This document shows, one piece after another, positions 42,637 to 51,941 of a stretch of 58,586 bases of DNA (position 1 is the stretch's first letter; each line of letters begins with the position of its first letter). The DNA lies in assembly GCF_022538115.1 (NCBI RefSeq), contig NZ_JAKZAL010000027.1, forward strand, positions 1-58,586, read 5' to 3'. The notes under the pieces are model-generated. The model saw nothing but the letters and a program-made list of their open reading frames with translations, searched no databases and was not told where the DNA came from. A program made the translations under genes and the position numbers. The stretch is from Cognataquiflexum rubidum (GTDB lineage Bacteria > Bacteroidota > Bacteroidia > Cytophagales > Cyclobacteriaceae).

Positions 42637-44979
42637 ATGTCAACCACCTCGAGTAAAGTCCCGATGGGCCAAAAAATAGCCTTCGGCGTTGGTATGTTAG
42701 CCAACCAAATGTTTCCTGCTTCCCTAGGGATATTTATGGTGGTGCTGGTTCAAAACCTGGGATTCCCAGGTTGGATGTGGGGAATCGTTTACTTTATTCC
42801 GCGTGTCCTCGATGCTGTAACAGACCCCATCATGGGCTTTATCTCAGATAATACCAAATCCCGATGGGGAAGGCGGAGACAATATGTATTTCTCGGCGCT
42901 ATTTTAATGGGGATTACCTTTTCTGTCATGTGGCAACTTTATGGGGATAACAGTGTGAATTATAACTTCACCTATTTCCTATTTGGCTCTTTTGCCTTTT
43001 ACATCGGGCTTACTATTTTCAGTGTCCCTTATGTAGCCATGGGCTATGAAATGAGCGAGGATTTTCATGAGCGTACCCAAATTATGGCCATAGCCCAATG
43101 GATTGGGCAGTGGGCTTGGGTGATTGCTCCATGGTTTTGGGTCATTATGTACGAGCCAAGTTGGTTCCCATCCCCGGAAGCTGCCACACGTGAATTATCG
43201 ATTTGGGTCGGAGTGATTTTTGCTTTATGCGCGATGGTTCCTGCTATTTTCATTCCCAGTAAATCTACCAAAAATGAAAATTTTTCCCCGCTGACATTCA
43301 ATGCAATAGGTGATAGTATTTCCCAAATCATCAGAGGGTTCAAAGAAGCCTTTTCCTCAACACCATTTAGAAAATTGTGTATTTCCACATTTTTTATCTT
43401 CAATGCTTTTAATACCGTTGCAGGCTTTGTCTTTTTTATTGTGGTTTGGCATTTGTTTAATGGCGATGCTGGGGCAGCCGGCTATTGGACGCCATTATTC
43501 GGAAGTATCGGTGCGTTGGTCACTACCTTTATTGTCATTCCTGTGGTAGCTAGGATGTCTAGGAAGATTGGTAAGAAGAATGCCTTCATGGTATCCCAAG
43601 GCATTGCCTTGGTAGGCTACCTTTCTTTGTGGTTCCTTTTTGTGCCCGGCAAGCCTTGGATGTTCATCTTTTCCCTTCCATTACATTCTTTTGGAATCGG
43701 GAGTCTTTTTGTGTTGATGATGTCAATGACTGCCGATGTGATCGACTTAGACGAACTGAATTACGGAAAACGAAGGGAAGGGGTATTCGGCGCCATTTAT
43801 TGGTATATGGTGAAGTTCGGATTTGCCATTGCAGGCGGTTTGAGTGGTTTGATTCTGACTATAGTAGGTTTCGATGGAAATGCAGCAGTTCAGCCCGAAG
43901 GTGCTGTGGATGGTCTGAGGATTTTCTTCTCGGGGCTTCCGATGTTGGGAACCATGGCGGCCATGTACCTCATGCATGACTATGATGTGGATGAAAAAAG
44001 GGCCAACGAAATCCGTGAAGAATTAAAAAAGCGGGCAGAGGCCAAAAAAAACCTTGAAAACCCATATTCACAAAATGAAAATTCAGCGGTATTGGCCAAA
44101 GTGCACAATGCAACTTCTCCCAAAACAGACATTGATTTTTCAAATAAATCCAACACCGAAATAAAGCAACTCTTTTCCAAAACACTTGATTCGGGCATTC
44201 ATGGCCTATGCTTTAGCCCCTATTTGGAAGGTCAGAATGTAGGTGACCAATTATCCGAGAATCAAATCCGGAGGAGAATGGACTTGGTTTCAAAACATGT
44301 CAAATGGGTTCGCTCTTTTTCATGTACAGACGGAAATGAATACATTCCCAAAGCAGCCCATGAAAAAGGACTTAAGACGATGGTGGGCGCTTGGATTGGA
44401 GTCGATAAAGCGAAAAATGAACAGGAGATTAAAAATCTGATCAGCTTGGCACAACAAGGATTTGTGGATATCGCCGTCGTTGGCAATGAGGTTTTACTTC
44501 GAAATGAATTGACGGAGCAGGAAATAATAGATTACATCAAGGAAGTGAAAGAATCCCTACCCAATACGCCTGTCAGCTACGTCGATACCTATTTTCAACA
44601 CCAAAAGCATCCATTACTTGTGGATGCCTGTGATATCATTTTAGCAAACTGTTATCCTTTTTGGGAAGGAAAAAGTATTGAAGAAGCATCTTCCCATTTG
44701 CAGCAAATGTATATGTCTACAAAAGGCATTGCAAATGGTAAAAAAATCATCATCACAGAAACAGGTTGGCCGAATCAGGGAGATAAAGTCCAAGACGCCG
44801 AACCTTCTGAAGAGAACGCAATGAAATACTTTATCAATGCCAACAATTGGTCCCAACAAGAGAAGGTGGACATGTTCTATTTTTCCTCATTCGATGAGTC
44901 ATGGAAAATACACCATGAGGGTGATGTCGGTCAACGTTGGGGAATTTGGGATAAGAATGAAAACTTAAAATACATCTAG
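42637..44979 (+). CDS. GPH-type sugar transporter fused to a GH17-like domain
   Basis: 780 residues in one uninterrupted frame. Residues about 1-460 are an MFS_2/GPH-family symporter with 12 predicted helices (PRVLDAVTDPIMGFISDNTK, SRWGRRRQYVFLG, VPYVAMGYEMSEDFHERTQI). A charged linker (about 465-505) leads to a GH17-like domain (506-780) with Glu618 in VVGNEVLL and Glu708 in ITETGWPNQG. If the transporter has the usual topology with both ends inside, the glycosidase lies in the cytosol at the exit of the pore. The domain is closely related to the free protein encoded two bases downstream. Confidence 0.9.
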   Translation: MSTTSSKVPMGQKIAFGVGMLANQMFPASLGIFMVVLVQNLGFPGWMWGIVYFIPRVLDAVTDPIMGFISDNTKSRWGRRRQYVFLGAILMGITFSVMWQLYGDNSVNYNFTYFLFGSFAFYIGLTIFSVPYVAMGYEMSEDFHERTQIMAIAQWIGQWAWVIAPWFWVIMYEPSWFPSPEAATRELSIWVGVIFALCAMVPAIFIPSKSTKNENFSPLTFNAIGDSISQIIRGFKEAFSSTPFRKLCISTFFIFNAFNTVAGFVFFIVVWHLFNGDAGAAGYWTPLFGSIGALVTTFIVIPVVARMSRKIGKKNAFMVSQGIALVGYLSLWFLFVPGKPWMFIFSLPLHSFGIGSLFVLMMSMTADVIDLDELNYGKRREGVFGAIYWYMVKFGFAIAGGLSGLILTIVGFDGNAAVQPEGAVDGLRIFFSGLPMLGTMAAMYLMHDYDVDEKRANEIREELKKRAEAKKNLENPYSQNENSAVLAKVHNATSPKTDIDFSNKSNTEIKQLFSKTLDSGIHGLCFSPYLEGQNVGDQLSENQIRRRMDLVSKHVKWVRSFSCTDGNEYIPKAAHEKGLKTMVGAWIGVDKAKNEQEIKNLISLAQQGFVDIAVVGNEVLLRNELTEQEIIDYIKEVKESLPNTPVSYVDTYFQHQKHPLLVDACDIILANCYPFWEGKSIEEASSHLQQMYMSTKGIANGKKIIITETGWPNQGDKVQDAEPSEENAMKYFINANNWSQQEKVDMFYFSSFDESWKIHHEGDVGQRWGIWDKNENLKYI

Positions 44980-44981
44980 GA

Positions 44982-45866
44982 ATGTCTTCAAAAGCTGAAA
45001 AATTATTATCGTTGGCCGGAGTTTCATTTGAAGGTGCTTCTTTTGAAACCTTGAAGGAATTGTATGGAAAGGTCCTGGATTTTGGGATGCATGGGATTGG
45101 CTTCAGCCCATACACAGAAGGACAAAAACCCGGAGATATCATTTCAGAGGAACAGATAAGAAGGAGATTGGAAATCATCCGGCCCTATACATCTTGGGTT
45201 CGCTCTTTCTCCTGTACGGATGGCAATGAGCTGATTCCAAAAATCGCCAAGGAATATGGGTTGAAAACTTTAGTAGGCGCATGGCTGGGTAAGGATGACA
45301 AAATCAATCAGTTGGAGATAGAAAATCTGATCAAGCTCTCCAATGAAGGATATGTGGACATTGCCGCAGTTGGAAATGAAGTCATGTACCGCGAGGACCT
45401 CACCGAGGACGAGCTTTTAACCTTCATGCAAAAAGTAAAATCGGCAATTAAGGGGATTCCAGTTGGTTATGTAGATGCCTATTATGAATTTGAGGATTAT
45501 CCAAAAATCGCTGAAGCCTGTGATATTATCTTGGCCAATTGCTATCCTTATTGGGAAGGATGTCACATAGACTATTCATTGTTATACATGAAGGAAATGT
45601 ATAACAGGGCAAAACGTGCCGCCAAAGGCAAACCTGTTATTATCAGTGAAACCGGTTGGCCGAGTCAAGGAACCAGCCTAGGAGCTGCCATGCCTTCTGA
45701 TGAAAATTTTATCAAATATTTCATCAATTCACAGAAGTGGTCAAAAGAAGAGAATATTGAAATTTTTTATTTTTCATCATTTGATGAGTCATGGAAGGTT
45801 GGAGCGGAAGGAGATGTGGGCGCCTTTTGGGGTCTTTGGGACAAAGATGAAAAGCTTAAATATTAA
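44982..45866 (+). CDS. GH17-like glycosidase, cytosolic
   Basis: 294 residues, no signal peptide. Strongly similar along its length to the C-terminal domain of the preceding transporter fusion (shared WVRSFSCTDGNE, CDIILANCYP, FYFSSFDESWK). The catalytic pair is Glu133 (AAVGNEVMYR) and Glu223 (ISETGWPSQG). Last gene of the glucan operon; start two bases after the upstream stop, hence translational coupling. Tandem similarity suggests one arose from the other by duplication. Confidence 0.88.
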   Translation: MSSKAEKLLSLAGVSFEGASFETLKELYGKVLDFGMHGIGFSPYTEGQKPGDIISEEQIRRRLEIIRPYTSWVRSFSCTDGNELIPKIAKEYGLKTLVGAWLGKDDKINQLEIENLIKLSNEGYVDIAAVGNEVMYREDLTEDELLTFMQKVKSAIKGIPVGYVDAYYEFEDYPKIAEACDIILANCYPYWEGCHIDYSLLYMKEMYNRAKRAAKGKPVIISETGWPSQGTSLGAAMPSDENFIKYFINSQKWSKEENIEIFYFSSFDESWKVGAEGDVGAFWGLWDKDEKLKY

Positions 45867-45904
45867 TCAATTTAGGAGTTGAAAAAATCCCTGTAATTTT
45901 TAGG

Positions 45905-46121
45905 AATGGCAACGATTTCACTATAAATGCAACAATCAATCGGCCACCACACCCGGAATTGCCATGGCTACTGCAGCTTTCCAATTATAGGCTCCTTCAC
46001 GGATAAAACGAATGGATGCGGGCTGCATCAAAAATGCACATGATCCTATCATGATCGGAAAAGCAACCTGCGGCGACATTCCAAGCGCAAAAACCAAAGC
46101 CATACAAGGGACATACAAACC
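45905..46121 (-). pseudogene. Truncated copy of the TauE/SafE-type permease gene
   Basis: About 217 bases nearly matching 46931-47148 of the full permease gene, in the same orientation, offset 1026 bp. The frame gives GMSPQVAFPIMIGSCAFLM and IRFIREGAYNWKAAVAMAIP, then is lost by a one-base deletion and base changes near its 3' end, where the full copy goes on with its last helix. Both its 5' and 3' ends are missing. It and the full gene flank greB as direct repeats. Confidence 0.85.
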
Positions 46122-46173
46122 TATCCCATCATTATATTATCTTGTGAAAATTTTCAAAGTAAGATCATTTATA

Positions 46174-46689
46174 ATGAGGCGAAAAATCCCAGAGTCAACT
46201 CTACCAAAACTCGATCGCTCACAATTTATTACTTCCGAAGGATTACAAAAATTAAAAGAAGAACATGATCATTTGTGGCGGGTTGAACGTCCGGACGTTA
46301 CCGCTAAGGTTGCGTGGGCCGCAAGTTTGGGAGATCGTTCAGAAAATGCCGATTACCATTACAACAAAAAACGTCTCCGAGAAATTGATAATCGCCTACG
46401 CTATTTGCGAAAGTGTATTGATGACTTTAAAGTTATTGACTATCACCCCAACCAAGAAGGAAAAGTGAATTTTGGTGCTTGGGTAGAAATTAAAAACGAA
46501 AAGAAAGGTCTTCAAAATCGTCTTCGAATTGTTGGTTACGAGGAGTTAATAGGCAACAAAAATTACATCTCTATGGACTCTCCCATGGCTAAATCGCTTC
46601 TTGATAAAACTGTTGGAGATGAGGTGATAGTTAAAACCAAAATGGGTGATTTTGTATGGAGAATTCTTAAAATAGAGTACCAAAAGTAG
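46174..46689 (+). CDS. greB: Transcript cleavage factor GreB
   Basis: Rescues backtracked RNA polymerase by stimulating transcript cleavage. 171 residues from ATG 46174; an open frame reaching upstream to 46012 runs into the permease remnant and is not real. The coiled-coil N-terminus shows GDRSENADYHYNKKRLREID, with Asp and Glu at the tip as in active Gre factors, and RLRYLRKCIDDFKVID; the C-terminal domain has FGAWVEI, ISMDSPMAKSLLDKTVGDEV. The gene lies alone between two copies of a permease segment, so it seems inserted there or left by a rearrangement. Confidence 0.9.
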   Translation: MRRKIPESTLPKLDRSQFITSEGLQKLKEEHDHLWRVERPDVTAKVAWAASLGDRSENADYHYNKKRLREIDNRLRYLRKCIDDFKVIDYHPNQEGKVNFGAWVEIKNEKKGLQNRLRIVGYEELIGNKNYISMDSPMAKSLLDKTVGDEVIVKTKMGDFVWRILKIEYQK

Positions 46690-46850
46690 TTTTGCTAATC
46701 ATAGCTATAAGGAATTGCTTCGCATAAGGTAGTATATAATACACCTTTCTTTCTTCGTGTTGGTAAACTGCAGTTCTTCTAATTCATTTTTCCTAATTGT
46801 AATTTCAAAATAATTCCAAATCACTTTTTCTCCAAATCCATACTCAATTC

Positions 46851-47705
46851 CTATTGAACCAATCCAGCTCTCAGCATCACTGTGGAAGTGTAAAGAATAA
46901 CGACAATCACAAGCCATCTGAGAATATCCAATGGCAACGATTTCACTATAAATGCAGCAATCAATACGGCTAAAATACCCGGAATTGCCATGGCTACAGC
47001 AGCTTTTCTATTATAGGCTCCTTCACGGATAAAACGAATGGATGCGGGCGGCATCAAAAAAGCACATGATCCCATCATGATCGGAAAAGCCACCTGTGGC
47101 GACATCCCAAGCGCAAAAACCAAAGCCATACAAGGAGCATACAAACCAATACCGGCAGTCATCAACGCACCTAGGAAAAAGTTGGCAACGATCGCAATCA
47201 GAAGCTTACCTCCTTCAAGGCCGATAGCCTCGCCACCTCCCTGAATCCAATCCAAGTTGCGGGCAAGCATAAAACCGGCTGTAATAAGCAAAGCAAATCC
47301 CATAGTCAGCCTGATTTTTCGTTCGGAAAGTTTTGAAATTACTCCTGCACCCACGATGGCACCTATTGCAGCCGAGACTAGCATTAGAATAAGGGTTTTT
47401 GGCTCGACTTCAATGATCGTGATAAAAATCAGAGCCTGTAACAACACAGGAAGAGTATTGGCAACATTCATCGTACCCGGGATGAGCTTGTCCTCGGTTT
47501 GTTTGGTGAATTTTAACAACGCTGTTTGAGGAGCAAAGGCACCAATACCCAACACATCAAAAAAATTGACCACAAATCCGATCACGGAAGTTTTTCTCCA
47601 GCTGCTAGGTTCCAACCTGTTTTTATGTCTGAGAAAATCCCTCGTCAATACAAGGGTAAACCAAACCGTAAGAATGGCGAGTGAAATCCAAATAAATGCC
47701 ACCAT
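46851..47705 (-). CDS. TauE/SafE (TSUP) family membrane permease
   Basis: 284 residues with about eight membrane helices in two halves. Opens MVAFIWISLAILTVWFTLVL, has GFVVNFFDVLGIGAFAPQTA and in the second half GALMTAGIGLYAPCMALVFA with ALGMSPQVAFPIMMGSCAFL. Family members move sulfonates, sulfite or other organic anions; the substrate here is unknown. The 217-base segment 46931-47148 is repeated at 45905-46121. The 160 bases between it and greB hold a short minus-strand frame of uncertain meaning (WIGSIGIEYGFGEKVIWNYF). Confidence 0.88.
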   Translation of the reverse strand: MVAFIWISLAILTVWFTLVLTRDFLRHKNRLEPSSWRKTSVIGFVVNFFDVLGIGAFAPQTALLKFTKQTEDKLIPGTMNVANTLPVLLQALIFITIIEVEPKTLILMLVSAAIGAIVGAGVISKLSERKIRLTMGFALLITAGFMLARNLDWIQGGGEAIGLEGGKLLIAIVANFFLGALMTAGIGLYAPCMALVFALGMSPQVAFPIMMGSCAFLMPPASIRFIREGAYNRKAAVAMAIPGILAVLIAAFIVKSLPLDILRWLVIVVILYTSTVMLRAGLVQ

Positions 47706-47892
47706 TGAGTCTAGCTACTTAGAAATAATTATATTTCTTATCATGCGAATCCTTCATACCATTATCAAGAAAGAAATTTATCATGAAATATCTCAACAAA
47801 TTGAACAGAAATTCAGCTTTTGCAATAATAAAGGAATTACCTCTACCGGATACTCCCCTCCTAATAATCCAAACTACTTTCTCCTTATTCTT

Positions 47893-49719
47893 CTAGGAAA
47901 AACCTTCAATTAAATAATACATTTTCCAAGTACCTCTATTCTTTATTTCGAAACTTCCTCTGTATTCACAATCAAACTCCTCGCTGATGAGATCATAGGT
48001 CGTTTCGGAAAGGTTGATTTTTCCAGGGACTGAATTAGATTCCATCCTGGAGGCAATATTGACAGTGTCTCCCCATATGTCATATTGCCATTTTTTAATT
48101 CCGACTATTCCCGCCACAACAGGACCTGTATGGATCCCTACCCGCATTTCAAAGGCACAAATGCCCTCATCTGATTTACTTTTTACAAACGCCATCATCT
48201 CTTTGGCAGCGAGAACCACGTCACGGGGATGCGTTTGGTTTTCCTTTGGAAGCCCACCGACGCACATATAGGAATCGCCAATGGTCTTGATCTTTTCCAA
48301 ATTATTCCGTGTGCATATCTCATCAAATTTTTTGAAATAGTAATCCAAACTTTTTACCAACAGCTCGGGTGAAATATTTTCCGCGGTAGCGCTGAAATTT
48401 TTGAAATCTGTAAATAAAACGGTGACGGATTCGTTTCGCAGAACTTTGACTGAACCATATTCTTTCAGTTCTTCCGCCGTTTCTGCGGGCAAAATATTCA
48501 ATAGAAGTTTTTCCGACCGGTCTTTTTCTTTTTCGATAATCTGTTTGGCCTGTTTCTCATAGAGAAAACGCCGGTAAACTACAAATGCCAGCAATGCAAT
48601 TAAGATCATCGCGATCATCACTCCATAAATGATAAACCTTTGTCTTTTAGTCTGGAGATCTTTGATGAAAGCTTCTTTTTCCAATAGGTCCACTTCTATT
48701 TGTTTCTGAGAAACTTCATAATCAGTCCTTAGATTTGCCATCTCCTGCACGGCGCTGATGTTATTGACACTGTCACGATAAATGATGTGTTTTTTGTAGT
48801 ATTCCAAAGCTTTTTGAGGTAGGCCATCCTGCTCATATATTTTGGAAAGGGTCAGATTGGAATTGCTGATTTGGTCTTTAAGTCCATAGTGATTGGCTAG
48901 TTCCAGGCTTCGGTTGGCATAATTCAAGGCGCGAGCCCGATCTCCGCTTTCCAAATAAATGGTGGACATGAATTCCAGGTATACCGAAATGGGATAGAAT
49001 TCATTGTATGCTTCCAGAATGCTGATTGCCTTATTGATATTCTCTTCCGCGGCAGTATTATTACCGTTTTGGGCATTGATCATCCCGAGATTCCCAAAGC
49101 AATACGCCTCACCGATCGGGTAATTGACCTTCTTGAAAATGCCTAAGGCCTCTTCGGTAAAAAGTAGCGCAGAGTCAAGTTTCCCAAGATTTAGGTACTC
49201 ATCGCCGGCATTGAATATGCTACTCGCGAGGGCTAATGAATCATTTCCATTTCTCAAAATTTCTATGCTTCTGCCATAGTAAATGGCGGCATTCTGACTG
49301 TTTTCACTTTGGGAGTAGGTATCTGCTATCGCCAAAAAAACTTTTCCCCTACCCTCTTGGTAGCCGGCTTTATCAGCATAAGCGAGACTTTGAAAGTAAA
49401 AATCCAAACCTTGTGAAAGTTCGCCTTTCAATACGTGGCCGTTTCCTAATTGTAAGTAGCCGTAATATGCGCCTTTATAATCAGATTTAACCAACGTTTT
49501 ATCAATTAGAATCTGACCATACTTTAGGATACTATCCGGATTAGGGTCTTTTTGAAGGATAGATTCCAAAAGTCCCATATCACCATTTCCCTGGAAATAA
49601 AGCTTTTTCAAACTGTCCAGTATAGAAAGATTCTTTTCCACATCCATTTCTGATTGCGAAAAAGCGCAATTAAAAGAGATAAAAAATAAAAAGGGAATCA
49701 GGAATTTTTTCATTTCCAC
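47893..49719 (-). CDS. TPR-sensor adenylate cyclase, membrane bound
   Basis: 608 residues. A signal peptide (FLIPFLFFISFNCAFSQ) is followed by a periplasmic array of about six to seven tetratricopeptide repeats (about 60-335), one membrane helix (FIIYGVMIAMILIALLAFVV, about 355-375), a short coiled coil ending KLLLNILP, and a class III cyclase domain (about 420-600). The domain has the metal Asp in VTVLFTDFKNF, Lys in KIKTIGDSYM and Asp in YDIWGDTVNIASRM, the adenylate-selecting pair, so cAMP is the likely product. It faces a M1 peptidase and a small unknown gene on the same strand. Confidence 0.9.
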   Translation of the reverse strand: MEMKKFLIPFLFFISFNCAFSQSEMDVEKNLSILDSLKKLYFQGNGDMGLLESILQKDPNPDSILKYGQILIDKTLVKSDYKGAYYGYLQLGNGHVLKGELSQGLDFYFQSLAYADKAGYQEGRGKVFLAIADTYSQSENSQNAAIYYGRSIEILRNGNDSLALASSIFNAGDEYLNLGKLDSALLFTEEALGIFKKVNYPIGEAYCFGNLGMINAQNGNNTAAEENINKAISILEAYNEFYPISVYLEFMSTIYLESGDRARALNYANRSLELANHYGLKDQISNSNLTLSKIYEQDGLPQKALEYYKKHIIYRDSVNNISAVQEMANLRTDYEVSQKQIEVDLLEKEAFIKDLQTKRQRFIIYGVMIAMILIALLAFVVYRRFLYEKQAKQIIEKEKDRSEKLLLNILPAETAEELKEYGSVKVLRNESVTVLFTDFKNFSATAENISPELLVKSLDYYFKKFDEICTRNNLEKIKTIGDSYMCVGGLPKENQTHPRDVVLAAKEMMAFVKSKSDEGICAFEMRVGIHTGPVVAGIVGIKKWQYDIWGDTVNIASRMESNSVPGKINLSETTYDLISEEFDCEYRGSFEIKNRGTWKMYYLIEGFS

Positions 49720-49738
49720 ATCACAAAATCATGGGAAA

Positions 49739-50161
49739 TCAAATAACTCGGATTTTTGGGTCGATCTTAAATTTTCTTTCCAACCCACCTGAATTAACTA
49801 GAAAGTGAATTCTATACTCTTCTTCCGCCCCATGCTTTGCTTTGCCGACATGTCCATCTTTGTGTGTTTTTCCGGAGCTTTTCCCATCATCATAAAGTTT
49901 GATCAGAGATTTTTTCTTATTTACTACAATCTTCGTGATTATAACGAAATCCTCGACACTTTCCATGATATGCATAGCAGCTCCAACCCAAGCCAATTTT
50001 GACTTATCTCGGATATTGCTCACAAAATTTTCCTTTTTTGGTTGATCGTTGTGATTGTCTCCGATCAGAATGCATTCTAAAACCTCTTCTTTGCTTGGTT
50101 TTTCTTTTAAAGCAATGATCTTTTTGGTGTTTACATACAGCGTGATAATGGTATCTTTCAT
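49739..50161 (-). CDS. Unidentified small basic protein
   Basis: 140 residues, rich in Lys, no signal peptide or membrane helix. Segments such as ITLYVNTKKIIALKEKPSKE and AWVGAAMHIMESVEDFVIIT suggest an alpha/beta fold. I recognise no family. It lies 19 bases upstream of the cyclase gene on the same strand and may be co-transcribed with it. Reasonable codon use and ATG at 50161 support a real gene. Confidence 0.55.
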   Translation of the reverse strand: MKDTIITLYVNTKKIIALKEKPSKEEVLECILIGDNHNDQPKKENFVSNIRDKSKLAWVGAAMHIMESVEDFVIITKIVVNKKKSLIKLYDDGKSSGKTHKDGHVGKAKHGAEEEYRIHFLVNSGGLERKFKIDPKIRVI

Positions 50162-50306
50162 TTTTTCTGGGGGTTATTATTTCATTGTCAAAATTTTGTT
50201 TGGTAAAAAAAACCGGTTGTACTCCTATTAAATTAAAACTAAAATTGGTAAAATACAACAATCATAATTTATATTTTAAAAGATAAATACGCCTGTGTTT
50301 CGATCT

Positions 50307-51941
50307 TTATCTCACCTTCAAGCTCCCTACATAATAATCCACATCAACCGTCAGGTCCGAGTTTTTTTCCAAAGTCACCTGAGTCCATTTCGTTGTTGGT
50401 TCAATTCTTACTTTCTTTTCTCCCAAGTTCAAGTCCACAGGCATTTCAAATGATGTAATGCAGTTTGCCCATCGGAAGTTAAAGGTCTGATCATCTGAAA
50501 AAAAGTATTCCAAAATGGGAACAGTACTGTTTCTGAGGTATTGGTCAAAAAAGCTAGAAAGGTCTATTCCTGCCTCTTGGGAAATGTAATCTTCCACCTG
50601 TGCCGTAGTGACCGTTTGATGGTAAAATTCGCTGTTCAATCCCCTAAGGATCTTTCTCCATTTTTCATCGTCATTCACAATTTCACGAAGTGTATTCAGG
50701 ATATTCCCACCTTTGTAGTACATATCTCCCGAACCTCGGCTATTGACGCTGTATCTTCCGATGATAGGAAGTTTGTTATCTATTCGGGTTCTCGTACCCC
50801 GCACATATTCCTGTCCGGCTTCTTTTCCATAGAAATAATCGAGATACAGGCTTTCCGAATAGTTGGTAAAGCTCTCGTGGATCCACATGTCCGCCACATC
50901 CTTGTAAGTGATGTTATTGGCAAACCACTCGTGACCGGATTCATGGATGATGATAAAGTCAAATTTCATCCCCCAACCTGTTCCGCTAAGGTCCGTGCCG
51001 CGATAGCCGTTTTGGTAGCCGTTACCATAAGTGACCGAACTCTGATGTTCCATACCGAGATAAGGCGCTTCCACGAGTTTGTAGCTGTCTTCGTAAAATG
51101 GATAAGGCCCAAACCAATGCTCAAAAGCCTCCATCATCCGTCCTGCATCCATGAATTGTTTTTTGGCTTTCTCCAGATTGTCCCGCATCACATAATATTC
51201 CATGTCGAGAAGGCCTTTTTCGCCCTGATATTTCTCCGAAAAATGGACATAGTCGCCTATGTTGATATTCACCCCATAGTCATTGATGGGGTTGCTGACA
51301 AACCAATGATATGTTTTGGTTTGTCCTTTGGTTTCGGTTTTGACCAACCTGCCGTTGGAAATGTTCATCAGGTTTTTTGGAACCGTGATGCTAATCAGCA
51401 TGCTGTCCACTTCATCTGCAGGATGGTCTTTGCTTGGCCACCAAATACTCGAACCGATTCCTTGATTGGATGAAGCGATGAAATGGTTTCCGTTTTCATC
51501 TTTTTGCCAGGTGATGCCGCCATCCCAAGGTGGCCGCACAGCTTCCTTTGGTTGACCTTCATAAGAGATGATGACTTCTTCAAATGAACCCACAACCTGC
51601 TTTTTGGGAAGGCTAATGAAATGGGCGGCTCCCTCCTTTTGGATTTCAAGTTTTTGTCCGTCTTGCTTTGCTTCGATAATCCGTAAAGGTTCCTGCAGGT
51701 CTATCTGTAAGACTTGATGTGCTTTCTTTACCTGATACCGGACAGTATTCGTTCCTTTGATGGATTTGGTTTCAGGAAATACTTCCACAGCAAGGTGGTA
51801 GTAATTCAAATCCCACCATTCCCTTTCGGGCGTGATGCTTCCCCGCAGCGTATCTGCCCGGGTAAACTTTTCCTGTGCATAGGAAATGGAAACAGTTAGA
51901 AAAAAGACTAGCGTGGCAAAGAGTTTGGTGGATAAGTTCAT
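50307..51941 (-). CDS. M1 family metallopeptidase, exported
   Basis: Zinc aminopeptidase of the gluzincin group, 544 residues, with a signal peptide (LFATLVFFLTVSISYAQ). The N-terminal beta domain (about 30-215) leads to the catalytic domain with HESGHEWFANN (HExxH zinc motif) and MWIHESFTNYSES supplying the third zinc ligand Glu. The substrate motif GAMEN is replaced by GMEHQSSV. It is shorter than full M1 enzymes because the C-terminal helical domain is reduced, as in many Bacteroidota relatives. Stands on its own promoter region; 145 bases separate it from the next gene downstream. Confidence 0.93.
   Translation of the reverse strand: MNLSTKLFATLVFFLTVSISYAQEKFTRADTLRGSITPEREWWDLNYYHLAVEVFPETKSIKGTNTVRYQVKKAHQVLQIDLQEPLRIIEAKQDGQKLEIQKEGAAHFISLPKKQVVGSFEEVIISYEGQPKEAVRPPWDGGITWQKDENGNHFIASSNQGIGSSIWWPSKDHPADEVDSMLISITVPKNLMNISNGRLVKTETKGQTKTYHWFVSNPINDYGVNINIGDYVHFSEKYQGEKGLLDMEYYVMRDNLEKAKKQFMDAGRMMEAFEHWFGPYPFYEDSYKLVEAPYLGMEHQSSVTYGNGYQNGYRGTDLSGTGWGMKFDFIIIHESGHEWFANNITYKDVADMWIHESFTNYSESLYLDYFYGKEAGQEYVRGTRTRIDNKLPIIGRYSVNSRGSGDMYYKGGNILNTLREIVNDDEKWRKILRGLNSEFYHQTVTTAQVEDYISQEAGIDLSSFFDQYLRNSTVPILEYFFSDDQTFNFRWANCITSFEMPVDLNLGEKKVRIEPTTKWTQVTLEKNSDLTVDVDYYVGSLKVR

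Noticed and set aside
46012..46173. Longer version of greB starting at 46012
   Set aside because: The extra 54 codons are read antisense through the permease remnant and match nothing in Gre factors; ATG 46174 gives the normal start.
46705..46917. Minus-strand frame of 70 codons between greB and the permease
   Set aside because: Its beginning overlaps the permease 3' end; the stretch WIGSIGIEYGFGEKVIWNYF is slightly protein-like, but I cannot support a gene.
50541..51473. Plus-strand frame of 310 codons opposite the M1 peptidase
   Set aside because: It is the shadow of a well-supported metallopeptidase gene with an intact HExxH motif on the minus strand.
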